DNA of 6,826 nt from Asaia bogorensis (GTDB taxonomy: Bacteria > Pseudomonadota > Alphaproteobacteria > Acetobacterales > Acetobacteraceae): the NCBI GenBank assembly GCA_945886995.1, contig CAMCZJ010000157.1:1-6826 (forward strand), written 5' to 3'. Positions 1-6,571 of the stretch are shown piece by piece; position 1 is the first letter of the stretch; every line of letters begins with the position of its first letter. Position numbers and translations under genes: made by a program. Under the pieces are notes generated by a model, which saw only the letters and a program-made list of their open reading frames with translations, was not told the origin of the DNA and did not search any database.

Positions 1-37
1 GAAATCACCGTTTGGGAGGCGACGAATTCCTCTGGCG

Positions 38-937
38 TCACAGCCGGCCCAGCAGCAAGGCCGCGGCAATGGCCAGCCCGACATCTCGATTGGCCTTGAA
101 CAGGCGAAGGCAAAGCGCCGGGTCAGCAATATCAAGCTGTATCACCTGCCGCGCCAACATCGCGCCCGGCAGCGCCAACCCCAGCAAATACCAAGGCGCC
201 AACCCCGCGAGCCACCCAGCCAGCACCAGCAAGCCCATGGTCAGCCCGTAGCAAAGGATCAGGAAGGGCCGGGTTTTCTCTCCAAGTCGCAGCGCGGATG
301 ATCTGATCCCCACCAGCGCATCATCTTCCCGGTCCTGATGCGCGTAAATCGTGTCATAGCCCAAAATCCAAAAGAACCCCGCGGCCCACAGCGCCAAGGC
401 CGCGCCATCCAACCCGCCCATCACCGCCGCATAACCCATGGGCGCCGCCCAGGAGAATATGACGCCCAGCACCGCTTGCGGCCAATCCGTCACGCGCTTG
501 GCCAGCGGATAAAGCACCACTGGCACCAGCGAAGCCACGCCCAGCCACTGCGCCGCGCCGTTCAATTGCAGCAGGATCAGCAAAGCCGCCGCCAGCACCA
601 GCGCCAAAAACACCAAAGCATGGCGTGCGCGGAGCGCCCCGGAAGCGAGTGGCCGCCCCGCCGTGCGTTCCACCTGCCGGTCCAAATCCCGGTCCCACAG
701 ATCATTCACCACGCAGCCCGCGCCGCGCATCAGCACCGCCCCCAGGCCAAACAGCGCAGTCAGCCACAGCCCCTGCCGCCAATCCGGCGCCACCAGGGCA
801 AAGGCCCAAAGACCTGGCAGAAACAGCAGCCATGACCCGATGGGCCGATCAAGGCGCATCAGTAGCGCATAGGGGCGCCAAGCCTGCGGCAGGCGCGCCA
901 CCCAGCCGCCGGCACGGATATCGGTATGGCCACTCAT
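38..937 (-). CDS. ubiA: 4-hydroxybenzoate polyprenyltransferase UbiA
   Basis: Integral inner-membrane enzyme that transfers a polyprenyl tail to 4-hydroxybenzoate, the first membrane step of ubiquinone synthesis. The 299-residue protein has the usual family length. Visible motifs: LDRPIG (29-34), the first Asp-rich site NDLWDRDLD (78-86; N78, D79, D82, D86) for Mg-diphosphate binding, the following GRP (94-96), and the second Asp-rich site starting YDTIYAHQD (194-202) and continuing to D205/D206. Long hydrophobic stretches near 36-50, 57-75, 107-126, 131-146, 156-174, 178-193, 227-250 and 250-264 fit the multi-helix UbiA fold. The ATG at 937 gives a family-like N-terminus (a YALLMRLDRPIG block after about 20 residues). 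No convincing Shine-Dalgarno precedes it; the bases just upstream read TTTATAGACCC. It is divergent from rsmE, and the stop lies 37 bases inside the window, so its downstream context is not visible. Menaquinone- or tocopherol-type UbiA relatives are less likely given the LDRPIG and GYDTIYAHQDRE signatures. Confidence 0.96.
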   Translation of the reverse strand: MSGHTDIRAGGWVARLPQAWRPYALLMRLDRPIGSWLLFLPGLWAFALVAPDWRQGLWLTALFGLGAVLMRGAGCVVNDLWDRDLDRQVERTAGRPLASGALRARHALVFLALVLAAALLILLQLNGAAQWLGVASLVPVVLYPLAKRVTDWPQAVLGVIFSWAAPMGYAAVMGGLDGAALALWAAGFFWILGYDTIYAHQDREDDALVGIRSSALRLGEKTRPFLILCYGLTMGLLVLAGWLAGLAPWYLLGLALPGAMLARQVIQLDIADPALCLRLFKANRDVGLAIAAALLLGRL

Positions 938-966
938 GGGTCTATAAAGAGGGATGGAAACCCGCC
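938..966. promoter_or_regulatory. Divergent ubiA/rsmE spacer with AT-rich element
   Basis: Only 29 bases separate the start codons of ubiA (minus) and rsmE (plus). The spacer holds TCTATAAAGA (941-950), the only AT-rich patch in it. It contains TATAAA (943-948) on the plus strand and TTTATA on the minus strand, and its TCT/AGA ends are symmetric, so it could supply a -10 box for either direction. On the minus strand TGGACA (973-968, inside rsmE) resembles a -35 box but sits about 19 bases from TTTATA, longer than ideal. No good plus-strand -35 was found at the expected distance. The promoter role is inferred from position and composition. Confidence 0.3.
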
Positions 967-1686
967 ATGTCCACCCCGCGCCTTCATCTTGAAACCAACC
1001 TTGCCGCCGGCCTTGAGATAGAGGCTGAGCCCGGCCAGGCGCATCATCTGGGCGCCGTGCTGCGCCGTGGCGTGGGGGATGCTGTGGCAGTATTCAATGC
1101 ACAAGATGGCGAATGGGCGGGGCGGATCACCGCGCTACGGAAGGATCGCTGCCGCATCCTGCTGGAAGTGCAAAGCCGCGCTCCGGCGCCCGCACCTGAT
1201 CTGCGCCTGGTGGTCGCAGCCCTCAAGCGCGATGCCATGGAATGGCTGGTGGAAAAAGCGACAGAATTGGGCGTTGCTGCCATCCATCCCGTACTCACGC
1301 GCCGCAGCGTCGCGGATCGGGTGAACCAGGCACGGCTTGCCGCCATTGCGCGCGGCGCGGCGGAGCAATGTGAAAGGCTCAGCCTGCCCGTGATCCACGC
1401 CGCCATGCCCCTGCATGCTGCGCTCGCTTCCTGGGATGGCGTGCCGCTTTTCATCGCAGCCGAGCGCACCGGCGCACCCGCCTTGCCGCAAGCGCTTGCT
1501 GGGCAGCGCCTGCCGCTTGGGCTAATCATCGGCCCGGAAGGTGGCTTTGACCGCGCCGAACTTGACGCCGCCCGAAGCTACCCCTTTGTTAAGCCCATCG
1601 GCCTTGGCCCCCGCATCCTGCGGGCGGAAACGGCGGCGGTTGCGGGGCTTGCGGTCCTCGCCGCCCTGGCGGGTGACTGGTCCTGA
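967..1686 (+). CDS. rsmE: 16S rRNA (uracil(1498)-N(3))-methyltransferase RsmE
   Basis: SAM-dependent SPOUT-class methyltransferase that makes m3U1498 in the decoding region of the 30S subunit; cytosolic. The 239-residue product has the usual length. The N-terminal PUA-like part (about 1-70) includes QAHHLGAVLRR (24-34), the HHL..VLR pattern typical of the family. The SPOUT domain follows: LKRDAMEWLVEKATELGV (86-103), then AAEQCERLSLP (131-141), and the knotted SAM-binding loops IIGPEGGFDRAELD (187-200) and IGLGPRILRAETAA (211-224). The frame stays open far upstream because it runs antisense through GC-rich ubiA, but the ATG at 967 begins the family-typical MSTPRLHL N-terminus; a weak TGGA lies at 955-958 and AGAGGGA at 948-954. 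gshA follows after 42 bases, probably co-transcribed. Confidence 0.95.
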   Translation: MSTPRLHLETNLAAGLEIEAEPGQAHHLGAVLRRGVGDAVAVFNAQDGEWAGRITALRKDRCRILLEVQSRAPAPAPDLRLVVAALKRDAMEWLVEKATELGVAAIHPVLTRRSVADRVNQARLAAIARGAAEQCERLSLPVIHAAMPLHAALASWDGVPLFIAAERTGAPALPQALAGQRLPLGLIIGPEGGFDRAELDAARSYPFVKPIGLGPRILRAETAAVAGLAVLAALAGDWS

Positions 1687-1717
1687 TACTGTTTTGCGTC
1701 GTCCCGGCGGCGCCCCT

Positions 1718-1723
1718 GGAAGG
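1718..1723 (+). promoter_or_regulatory. Ribosome binding site of gshA
   Basis: GGAAGG lies five bases before the ATG at 1729. A TTG at 1726 in the same frame would leave only two bases of spacing, so the ATG is the better start. Confidence 0.7.
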
Positions 1724-1728
1724 TTTTG

Positions 1729-3072
1729 ATGTCCAATCCCGGCGAGTCCGATCCCACGCCCATCACCTCCACCCGCCAAATGGCGGAATGGTTCGCGGCT
1801 GGCTGCAAGCCCAAATCCGCCTGGCGCATCGGCACCGAGCATGAAAAATTCGGCTTCCGCCTGACGGATTATACGCCGCCGCCCTACGAACCCCAGGGCA
1901 TCCGCGCCATGCTGGAAGGGCTGATGGCGAAGGGCTGGGAGCCGATACTCGATCGCGGCAACCCGATTGGCCTGAAACGCGGCGCCGCTTCCGTGAGCCT
2001 GGAACCAGGCGGGCAGTTTGAGCTTTCCGGCGCGCCCTTGGCCAATCTGCATGAAGTGGCCGCCGAGCTTTTCGACCATTTGGAGGAGGTGCGGGAAGTC
2101 GCCGCGCCCTTGGGCCTTGGCTTTGCGCCGATTGGCTTTCATCCGCGGGCGAAGCGAGAGGATATGCCCTGGATGCCCAAGGGCCGCTACGCGATCATGC
2201 GCCAATATATGCCGCGCGTCGGTGCCATGGGCCTTGATATGATGCTGCGTACCTGCACGGTGCAGGTGAACCTCGATTTCGGCGATGAAGCGGATATGGT
2301 GGAAAAGCTTCGCGTCTCCCTCGCGCTGCAACCGCTGGCGACCGCGCTGTTTGGCAATTCACCGATTTCTGAGGGCAAGAAGAACGGGTATCGGAGCCTC
2401 CGCGCCCGGGTCTGGACAGATACGGACCCGGACCGCACCGGCATCCCCGCCGTGGTGTTTGAAGATGGCTTCGGCTTTGAACGCTTTGCCGAATGGGTGC
2501 TGGATGTGCCCATGTATTTCATCATGCGCGATGGCCAATGGCTGGATGCGGCGGGGCAGAGCTTCCGCGCCTTTTTGGAAGGCCGCGCTGAAAAGCTGGC
2601 CGGCCAATCCGCCACCATGGGCGATTGGGCCGATCATGTAACCACGGTCTTCACCGATGTGCGGTTGAAGCGCTTTTTGGAAATGCGCGGTGCTGATGCC
2701 GGCGCGCCTTCCATGCTGAATGCACTGCCGGCCTTCTGGGTGGGCTTGATCTATGATGATGCCGCGCAAAAGGCAGCGCGGGCGCTGACGCGGGGGTGGA
2801 GCCTCGCGGAAATCCGCGCGCTCCGTGAAGCGGTGCCGCAACAGGGCCTGACAGCGACCATTCAGGGGCGGAGCTTGCGCGATGTCGGGCGCGATGTGCT
2901 GGCGATTGCGCGTGATGGGCTGAATGCGCGTGGCTTGGATGAAGCGCTATTTCTTGACCCACTTGATGCAATTTTAGCCACGGGTGAAACGCAAGCGGAT
3001 CGCTGGCTTCAACGATTTGATAAGGTTTGGCATGGTGACGCGCGCATGATGCTGCGTGAAGCGGCGATATAG
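1729..3072 (+). CDS. gshA: Glutamate-cysteine ligase, plant/alphaproteobacterial type
   Basis: ATP-dependent ligase joining the gamma-carboxyl of glutamate to cysteine, the first and usually limiting step of glutathione synthesis; cytosolic. The 447-residue protein matches the plant-type (class 3) GCL length, shorter than the E. coli-type enzyme. Motifs: IGTEHEKFGF (34-43) and LEPGGQFELSGAP (91-103) of the ATP/Mg/glutamate site, MPKGRYAIMRQYMP (149-162), RTCTVQVNLDF (174-184), GNSPISEGKKNGYRSLRA (209-226) followed by VWTDTDPDRTG (228-238), and LKRFLEMRGAD (313-323). The fold belongs to the glutamine-synthetase-like carboxylate-amine ligases; EgtA is a relative but lacks this full motif set. 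Only two cysteines are present (Cys26, Cys176), so a disulfide pair in the C-terminal half, as regulates plant enzymes, cannot form. It follows rsmE by 42 bases. No intrinsic terminator hairpin was found after its stop. Confidence 0.95.
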   Translation: MSNPGESDPTPITSTRQMAEWFAAGCKPKSAWRIGTEHEKFGFRLTDYTPPPYEPQGIRAMLEGLMAKGWEPILDRGNPIGLKRGAASVSLEPGGQFELSGAPLANLHEVAAELFDHLEEVREVAAPLGLGFAPIGFHPRAKREDMPWMPKGRYAIMRQYMPRVGAMGLDMMLRTCTVQVNLDFGDEADMVEKLRVSLALQPLATALFGNSPISEGKKNGYRSLRARVWTDTDPDRTGIPAVVFEDGFGFERFAEWVLDVPMYFIMRDGQWLDAAGQSFRAFLEGRAEKLAGQSATMGDWADHVTTVFTDVRLKRFLEMRGADAGAPSMLNALPAFWVGLIYDDAAQKAARALTRGWSLAEIRALREAVPQQGLTATIQGRSLRDVGRDVLAIARDGLNARGLDEALFLDPLDAILATGETQADRWLQRFDKVWHGDARMMLREAAI

Positions 3073-3169
3073 CTAAATTTTATGCAATCTTGGCGCGTGT
3101 CACAAAACTGAAACTTTTTTTTCATTCCCTTCAGCGATGATGTCCCCAGTTGTTGCTGGAGGATTTTCC
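3073..3169 (+). promoter_or_regulatory. gshA-chemoreceptor intergenic region, probable promoter zone
   Basis: This gap is clearly more AT-rich than its surroundings and precedes what looks like a single-gene unit, so it probably carries the chemoreceptor promoter. It contains a run of eight T (3115-3122) with no GC-rich stem in front of it, so it is not a convincing terminator. A TTGGCG (3090-3095) could be a -35 box, but no good -10 lies 16-18 bases downstream. A flagellar sigma-28 pattern (TAAA, 15 bases, GCCGATAA) was looked for: TAAA occurs at 3074-3077, but the downstream half does not match. The specific promoter elements are unresolved. Confidence 0.35.
3158..3163 (+). promoter_or_regulatory. 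Ribosome binding site that sets the chemoreceptor start
   Basis: GGAGGA lies six bases before the ATG at 3170. The in-frame ATGs at 3137 and 3140 have no comparable site upstream, and starting there would place this strong site inside the gene. Confidence 0.8.
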
Positions 3170-5470
3170 ATGGCTGTCGTTGCGCGTCGTTTTTCGGGGT
3201 TGCGCCCCCGCTTGCTCATGCTGGGTCTTGTGCCCGCTATCTTCGCTGGCCTGCTGGCCGCTGCTGGGGCCTTTTGGGCGGTGGAAAGCGATCATGAAGA
3301 TCAGATGAACCAGGCGCTCACGCGCGCCTCATCTCTGGCGGGACGTGAATTGGACAATTCCGCCCGCCGCATGTCGGGATATGCCGCAAATATCGCGGCG
3401 CGCCCCGATCTCATAAGCGCCATGGCGGGCAATGATGCTGCGCGGCTGCGCGATGTTCTGGTCAGCGCCTTTGCCGGGCTGCGTGCCCTAGACCCGACAG
3501 TAGCCGTGCTGGAAATCACCGATACTTCTGGGCGTATCATGATGCGTGGGCATGCGCCGACACGCTTTGGCGATGATAAATCCCGGGTGCCGGATGTTGC
3601 TGCGGCACTGCGGGGAACTCCTTTGCTGGGCAGCGAGGTTTCACCGACGACCGGCCAATTCGCGACAGGCGCCGCGCTCCCGGTCAAGAATGCCGAAGGC
3701 CGCATCATCGGCACCATCAAGGTTGCAACGCGCCTGACGCCGGCGGTGGTTGCAGAACTTGGCAAGCTGGCCGCGGGTGAGGCTGCGCTTTTCGGAGCAG
3801 GGCAATTAGTCACCAGCACGGTTGAAGGACTGAAGGCTGATGATCTTCCGGAAGCGGTGCTGAATGCACAGCGCCAAGGCGAAGCGATCAGCGGTCAGCA
3901 AGTAACACTGCCCGGCAAGGGCCCACATGTCATCACGCTTCAACCGCTGCGTGATTTAAGCGGCAATGCCGCTGGTGCCATGATGATCGCCCTGCCGCGC
4001 GCGGCTTTTGATGCCGCTATGCAAAAGGTCATGTGGTTGATCGGGCTTGCTGCGCTTGCGGTGCTTGCGCTTGCCATTCCGGCCTCATTGTTTGCAGCGC
4101 AGCGCATTGCTCGGCCTCTCACGGATATGGCTGGCGCCATGGGGCGTTTGGCAAAGGGCGATACCGCGCTGGAAATTCCAGGCCGTGGCCGCAGTGATGA
4201 GGTCGGCATCATGGCCAATGCGCTGGAGAAATTCCGTGAGCAGGCCGAAGCCAATGCAGCCTTTGAAGCCGCCTCTGCGATTGAACGCGCGGCGCGGGAT
4301 CGGCGCCAGGCCATCGTTGAAAGTCTGACGCAGGAATTCGGTGGCTCGGTTGCTGCTATCATGGATCGGTTGCGCGACTCCGCAGGTGGCATGCGTGATG
4401 CCTCCATCTCTATGGCATCCGCGACCGAACAAACCCGCAATCGCGTTGCTGATACGGCGGATGGTGCGGAACAAAGCTCCAGCAATCTTTCCGCCGTTGC
4501 CGCCGCGACCGAGGAAATGACTGCCTCTGTCAGCGAAATCTCGCGCCAGGTGGCAGAAGCGGCCCGGGCGGCACAGGATGCGGTGGAACGCGCCAATGCC
4601 ACAGGTTCCACCGTGCGCGGCCTGGCCGAATCAGCCGATCAGATTGGTGATGTGGTGCGCCTGATCACCGATATCGCCGGGCAGACCAATCTTCTGGCCT
4701 TGAATGCCACCATTGAAGCCGCGCGCGCCGGTGATGCGGGTAAGGGCTTCGCGGTTGTGGCATCTGAGGTGAAGACGCTGGCGGCGCAAACCGCCCGCGC
4801 CACAGAACAGATCAGCGCCCAGATCAGCGCCATTCAGGGCGCAACGGGCGATGCGGTGGGCGCGGTGGAAGAAGTGTCCAAGGCCATTCAGCGCGTGAAT
4901 GGCGTGGCCAGCGCGATTGCCGCGGCGGTTGAAGAACAGGATGCGGTGACGCGCGATATCTCGGCCAGTGTGCAGGCGGTGGCGAAGCAGAATGACGAAG
5001 CTGCACGCGCAATGCGTGAGGTTTCCGATGTTGCCGAAGGTGCCCGCACGGCCAGCGGCACGGTGAAGGGTGCGGCTGAAACGGTTGCCGATGTTACCAC
5101 GCGGCTAGGTGCGCAGGTTGATGACTTCCTGACCGGCATGCGCACCGATTGGGAAAGGGTGGATGGCGCCGATACCAAGATGCTGATTGCCGCGAAGGGT
5201 GGCCATGCTGAGGAAGCCCATCTGGTCGAAATTGCGCGCGATGGCGCCAGCCTGAAAGCCACTGGCGCTTTCACGGTGGGAATGGTGATGGAGCTTGCCT
5301 TGGCCGGTGCCGGTGCCGCGATACCTGCGCGCGTGGTCTTGATTGAAGGCGGGCGCATTGGCCTGGCCTTTGACCAGCATGCGGAAAACATCGCCGCCGT
5401 GGATCGGCTGATCGCGGCGGTACGCGCGGCGATCAAAGCCGCTGGGCGTGAGGTAAAGCTCGCCGCCTGA
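3170..5470 (+). CDS. Methyl-accepting chemotaxis protein with dCache-like sensor and PilZ-like C-terminal domain
   Basis: Inner-membrane chemoreceptor that passes ligand state to CheA/CheW. The 766 residues show: a basic N-terminus (VARRFSGLRPR, 3-14); TM1 about 15-37; a periplasmic region about 38-286 whose middle (VLEITDTSGRIMMRG, 113-127, then FGDDKSRVPDVAAALRG, 133-149, and AALPVKNAEGRIIGTI, 168-183) resembles dCache_3-type ligand sensors; TM2 about 287-309; HAMP about 310-362 (RIARPL, 312-317; DEVG, 343-346); and a long helical signalling domain about 390-650. Its tip is the canonical Che-coupling hairpin, IAGQTNLLALNATIEAARAG (502-521) followed by GFAVVASEVKTLA (526-538). Likely methylation segments are AATEEMTAS (445-453) and AAAVEEQDA (584-592). 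Residues about 668-752 (VEIARDGASL, 686-695; IPARVVLIEGGRIGLAF, 718-734) look like a PilZ beta-barrel lacking the usual RxxxR and (D/N)xSxxG residues. No C-terminal CheR/CheB-tethering pentapeptide is seen. The start is taken from the site at 3158-3163. The ligand is unknown. Confidence 0.94.
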   Translation: MAVVARRFSGLRPRLLMLGLVPAIFAGLLAAAGAFWAVESDHEDQMNQALTRASSLAGRELDNSARRMSGYAANIAARPDLISAMAGNDAARLRDVLVSAFAGLRALDPTVAVLEITDTSGRIMMRGHAPTRFGDDKSRVPDVAAALRGTPLLGSEVSPTTGQFATGAALPVKNAEGRIIGTIKVATRLTPAVVAELGKLAAGEAALFGAGQLVTSTVEGLKADDLPEAVLNAQRQGEAISGQQVTLPGKGPHVITLQPLRDLSGNAAGAMMIALPRAAFDAAMQKVMWLIGLAALAVLALAIPASLFAAQRIARPLTDMAGAMGRLAKGDTALEIPGRGRSDEVGIMANALEKFREQAEANAAFEAASAIERAARDRRQAIVESLTQEFGGSVAAIMDRLRDSAGGMRDASISMASATEQTRNRVADTADGAEQSSSNLSAVAAATEEMTASVSEISRQVAEAARAAQDAVERANATGSTVRGLAESADQIGDVVRLITDIAGQTNLLALNATIEAARAGDAGKGFAVVASEVKTLAAQTARATEQISAQISAIQGATGDAVGAVEEVSKAIQRVNGVASAIAAAVEEQDAVTRDISASVQAVAKQNDEAARAMREVSDVAEGARTASGTVKGAAETVADVTTRLGAQVDDFLTGMRTDWERVDGADTKMLIAAKGGHAEEAHLVEIARDGASLKATGAFTVGMVMELALAGAGAAIPARVVLIEGGRIGLAFDQHAENIAAVDRLIAAVRAAIKAAGREVKLAA

Positions 5471-5494
5471 AGGCACACACCCAGCGAACCAACG

Positions 5495-5524
5495 AAGCCC
5501 GCCCGTGATGGCGGGCTTTTTTTT
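5495..5524 (+). terminator. Intrinsic terminator of the chemoreceptor gene
   Basis: A perfect nine-base-pair stem, AAGCCCGCC (5495-5503) with GGCGGGCTT (5510-5518), encloses a six-base loop and runs into eight consecutive T (5517-5524). It begins 24 bases after the chemoreceptor stop. The complementary strand lacks a T tract at the other end, so it acts in the plus direction only. Confidence 0.93.
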
Positions 5525-5697
5525 GGCCGCCTTCCGGCCATCCAGGCCACGGCCCCCCTCCCATAACGCCCAATTGCCGGCCAGGGGCTATGCCGATCTT
5601 GCGCGCCACTATAGCCTTGGCCCAATCTAAGTGCCTGAGGAAGAATGGCCCCCTGACCCGGGGTGTCACAGGCAAGGCAAGGACGACAGGAAAGCTC
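5525..5697 (+). promoter_or_regulatory. Upstream region of the molybdenum-hydroxylase operon
   Basis: This non-coding stretch between the terminator and the FAD-subunit start must hold the operon promoter. It opens with four GGCC repeats (5525, 5536, 5545, 5551); the first two form a five-base-pair hairpin (5525-5529 with 5535-5539). No strong -35/-10 pair was found: TTGCGC (5599-5604) is followed only by a poor -10 candidate. A weak in-frame extension of the FAD gene to 5590 is open, but it has no family similarity that I can see. Confidence 0.3.
5688..5693 (+). promoter_or_regulatory. Ribosome binding site of the FAD-subunit gene
   Basis: AGGAAA lies four bases before the ATG at 5698, with its AGGA core six bases away. 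It supports this start over the more upstream in-frame ATG at 5590. Confidence 0.65.
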
Positions 5698-6567
5698 ATG
5701 ACGGATACTCGATATTTGGCGCCGCAGACGCTTGATGAAGCGGTCAGCGCCTTTGCCGCGGCCCAGGGGGCTGCGCGGATTCTGGCGGGCGGGACGGACC
5801 TGCTGGTGCAGATGCGCGCCGGCGTCGCCACCCCTGGCTTGATTGTTGATATCAAGAAAATCGGCGAAATGAACCGCATTACGGAAAATGCCGATGGCAG
5901 CTTTACCGTTGGCGCGGCGGTATCCGCTGTTTCGCTCGCGGATCACCCGCGCTTCGGCACGGTGTGGCCGGGTGTGCTGGAAGCCGTGAACCTGATTGGC
6001 TCGAAGCAGGTGCAGGGCCGCGCCTCCCCGGGTGGGAATCTCTGCAATGGCTCGCCCGCCGGTGACAGCGTGCCGGCCATGATCGCCGCTGGTGCGGTGG
6101 TGACGGTGCAGGGCCCGAAGGGCCGCCGGCAGATGCCAGTCGAAGCCTTCCCCGCCGGCCCGGGCAAGACGAACCTCGCCCCCGGTGAAATCCTGGTGAG
6201 CTTCACCCTGCCCGCGCGCCCCGCCAGTTCGGGCGATGCGTATCTGCGCATGATTCCGCGCACGGAAATGGATATCGCGGTGGTGGGCTGCGGTGTCAGC
6301 CTGACGATGAAGGATGGCGTGTGTACCGCCGCCCGCATCGGCCTTGGCGCCGTGGCGCCAACCGTGATGCTGGTGGAAGATGCCGCCAAGGCGCTGATCG
6401 GCACCAAGCTTGAACCCGCCGCCCTGGCCGCTGCTGCTGCTGCTTGCAGCGCCGCTTGCCGCCCAATCAATGACAAGCGTGGCACCATTGCCTATCGCAC
6501 CAAGGTTGCCGGCGTGCTCTTGAAGCGCGCCGTCGCCATTGCCGCCGAACGCGCCAGCCGGAGCTGA
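5698..6567 (+). CDS. Xanthine dehydrogenase/CO dehydrogenase-family FAD-binding subunit (CoxM-like)
   Basis: Medium subunit of a heterotrimeric molybdenum hydroxylase. It binds FAD and passes electrons from the [2Fe-2S] subunit to an acceptor; cytosolic. The 289 residues are the usual length. The N-terminal FAD-binding part has ILAGGTDLLVQMRAG (28-42) and the second FAD loop RASPGGNLCNGSPAGD (108-123), where most relatives read TIGGN rather than SPGGN. The C-terminal part has RTEMDIAVVG (188-197), IGLGAVAPT (214-222) and the closing RPINDKRGTIAYR segment (255-267), typical of the CO dehydrogenase flavoprotein C-terminal domain. The length leaves no room for the extra [4Fe-4S] insertion of 4-hydroxybenzoyl-CoA reductase. 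An in-frame (GCT)5 run (6430-6444) encodes Ala245-249. The [2Fe-2S] gene follows by 4 bases, giving M-S order as in coxMSL operons. The substrate cannot be assigned from this subunit. Confidence 0.93.
   Translation: MTDTRYLAPQTLDEAVSAFAAAQGAARILAGGTDLLVQMRAGVATPGLIVDIKKIGEMNRITENADGSFTVGAAVSAVSLADHPRFGTVWPGVLEAVNLIGSKQVQGRASPGGNLCNGSPAGDSVPAMIAAGAVVTVQGPKGRRQMPVEAFPAGPGKTNLAPGEILVSFTLPARPASSGDAYLRMIPRTEMDIAVVGCGVSLTMKDGVCTAARIGLGAVAPTVMLVEDAAKALIGTKLEPAALAAAAAACSAACRPINDKRGTIAYRTKVAGVLLKRAVAIAAERASRS
6560..6563 (+). promoter_or_regulatory. Ribosome binding site of the [2Fe-2S] subunit gene
   Basis: GGAG sits in the last codons of the FAD-subunit gene, eight bases before the ATG at 6572. This favours 6572 over the next in-frame ATG (6581) and suggests translational coupling. 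Confidence 0.65.
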
Positions 6568-6571
6568 TCTG

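Noticed and set aside
1..37. Possible neighbouring gene at the window start
   Set aside because: The 37 bases before the ubiA stop are too short to support any coding call. No start with a good ribosome binding site was found on the minus strand, and no recognisable C-terminus on the plus strand.
625..966. Upstream extension of rsmE to 625
   Set aside because: The added 114 residues are antisense to ubiA and are Pro/Arg-rich without family similarity; the RsmE fold starts at the ATG at 967.
1522..2331. A 269-codon minus-strand open frame over the rsmE end and gshA start
   Set aside because: It lies antisense to strongly conserved motifs of both genes and encodes a His/Gly/Arg-rich sequence without domain features.
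3115..3122. Eight-T run after gshA as a terminator
   Set aside because: No stable GC stem precedes it; only very short complementarities (such as GTG/CAC) are present.
3137..3169. Chemoreceptor start at 3137
   Set aside because: It has no ribosome binding site, and the strong GGAGGA at 3158-3163 sits correctly for the ATG at 3170.
5590..5697. N-terminal extension of the FAD subunit
   Set aside because: The 36 additional residues do not resemble the family N-terminus, which begins at the ATG at 5698 behind AGGAAA.
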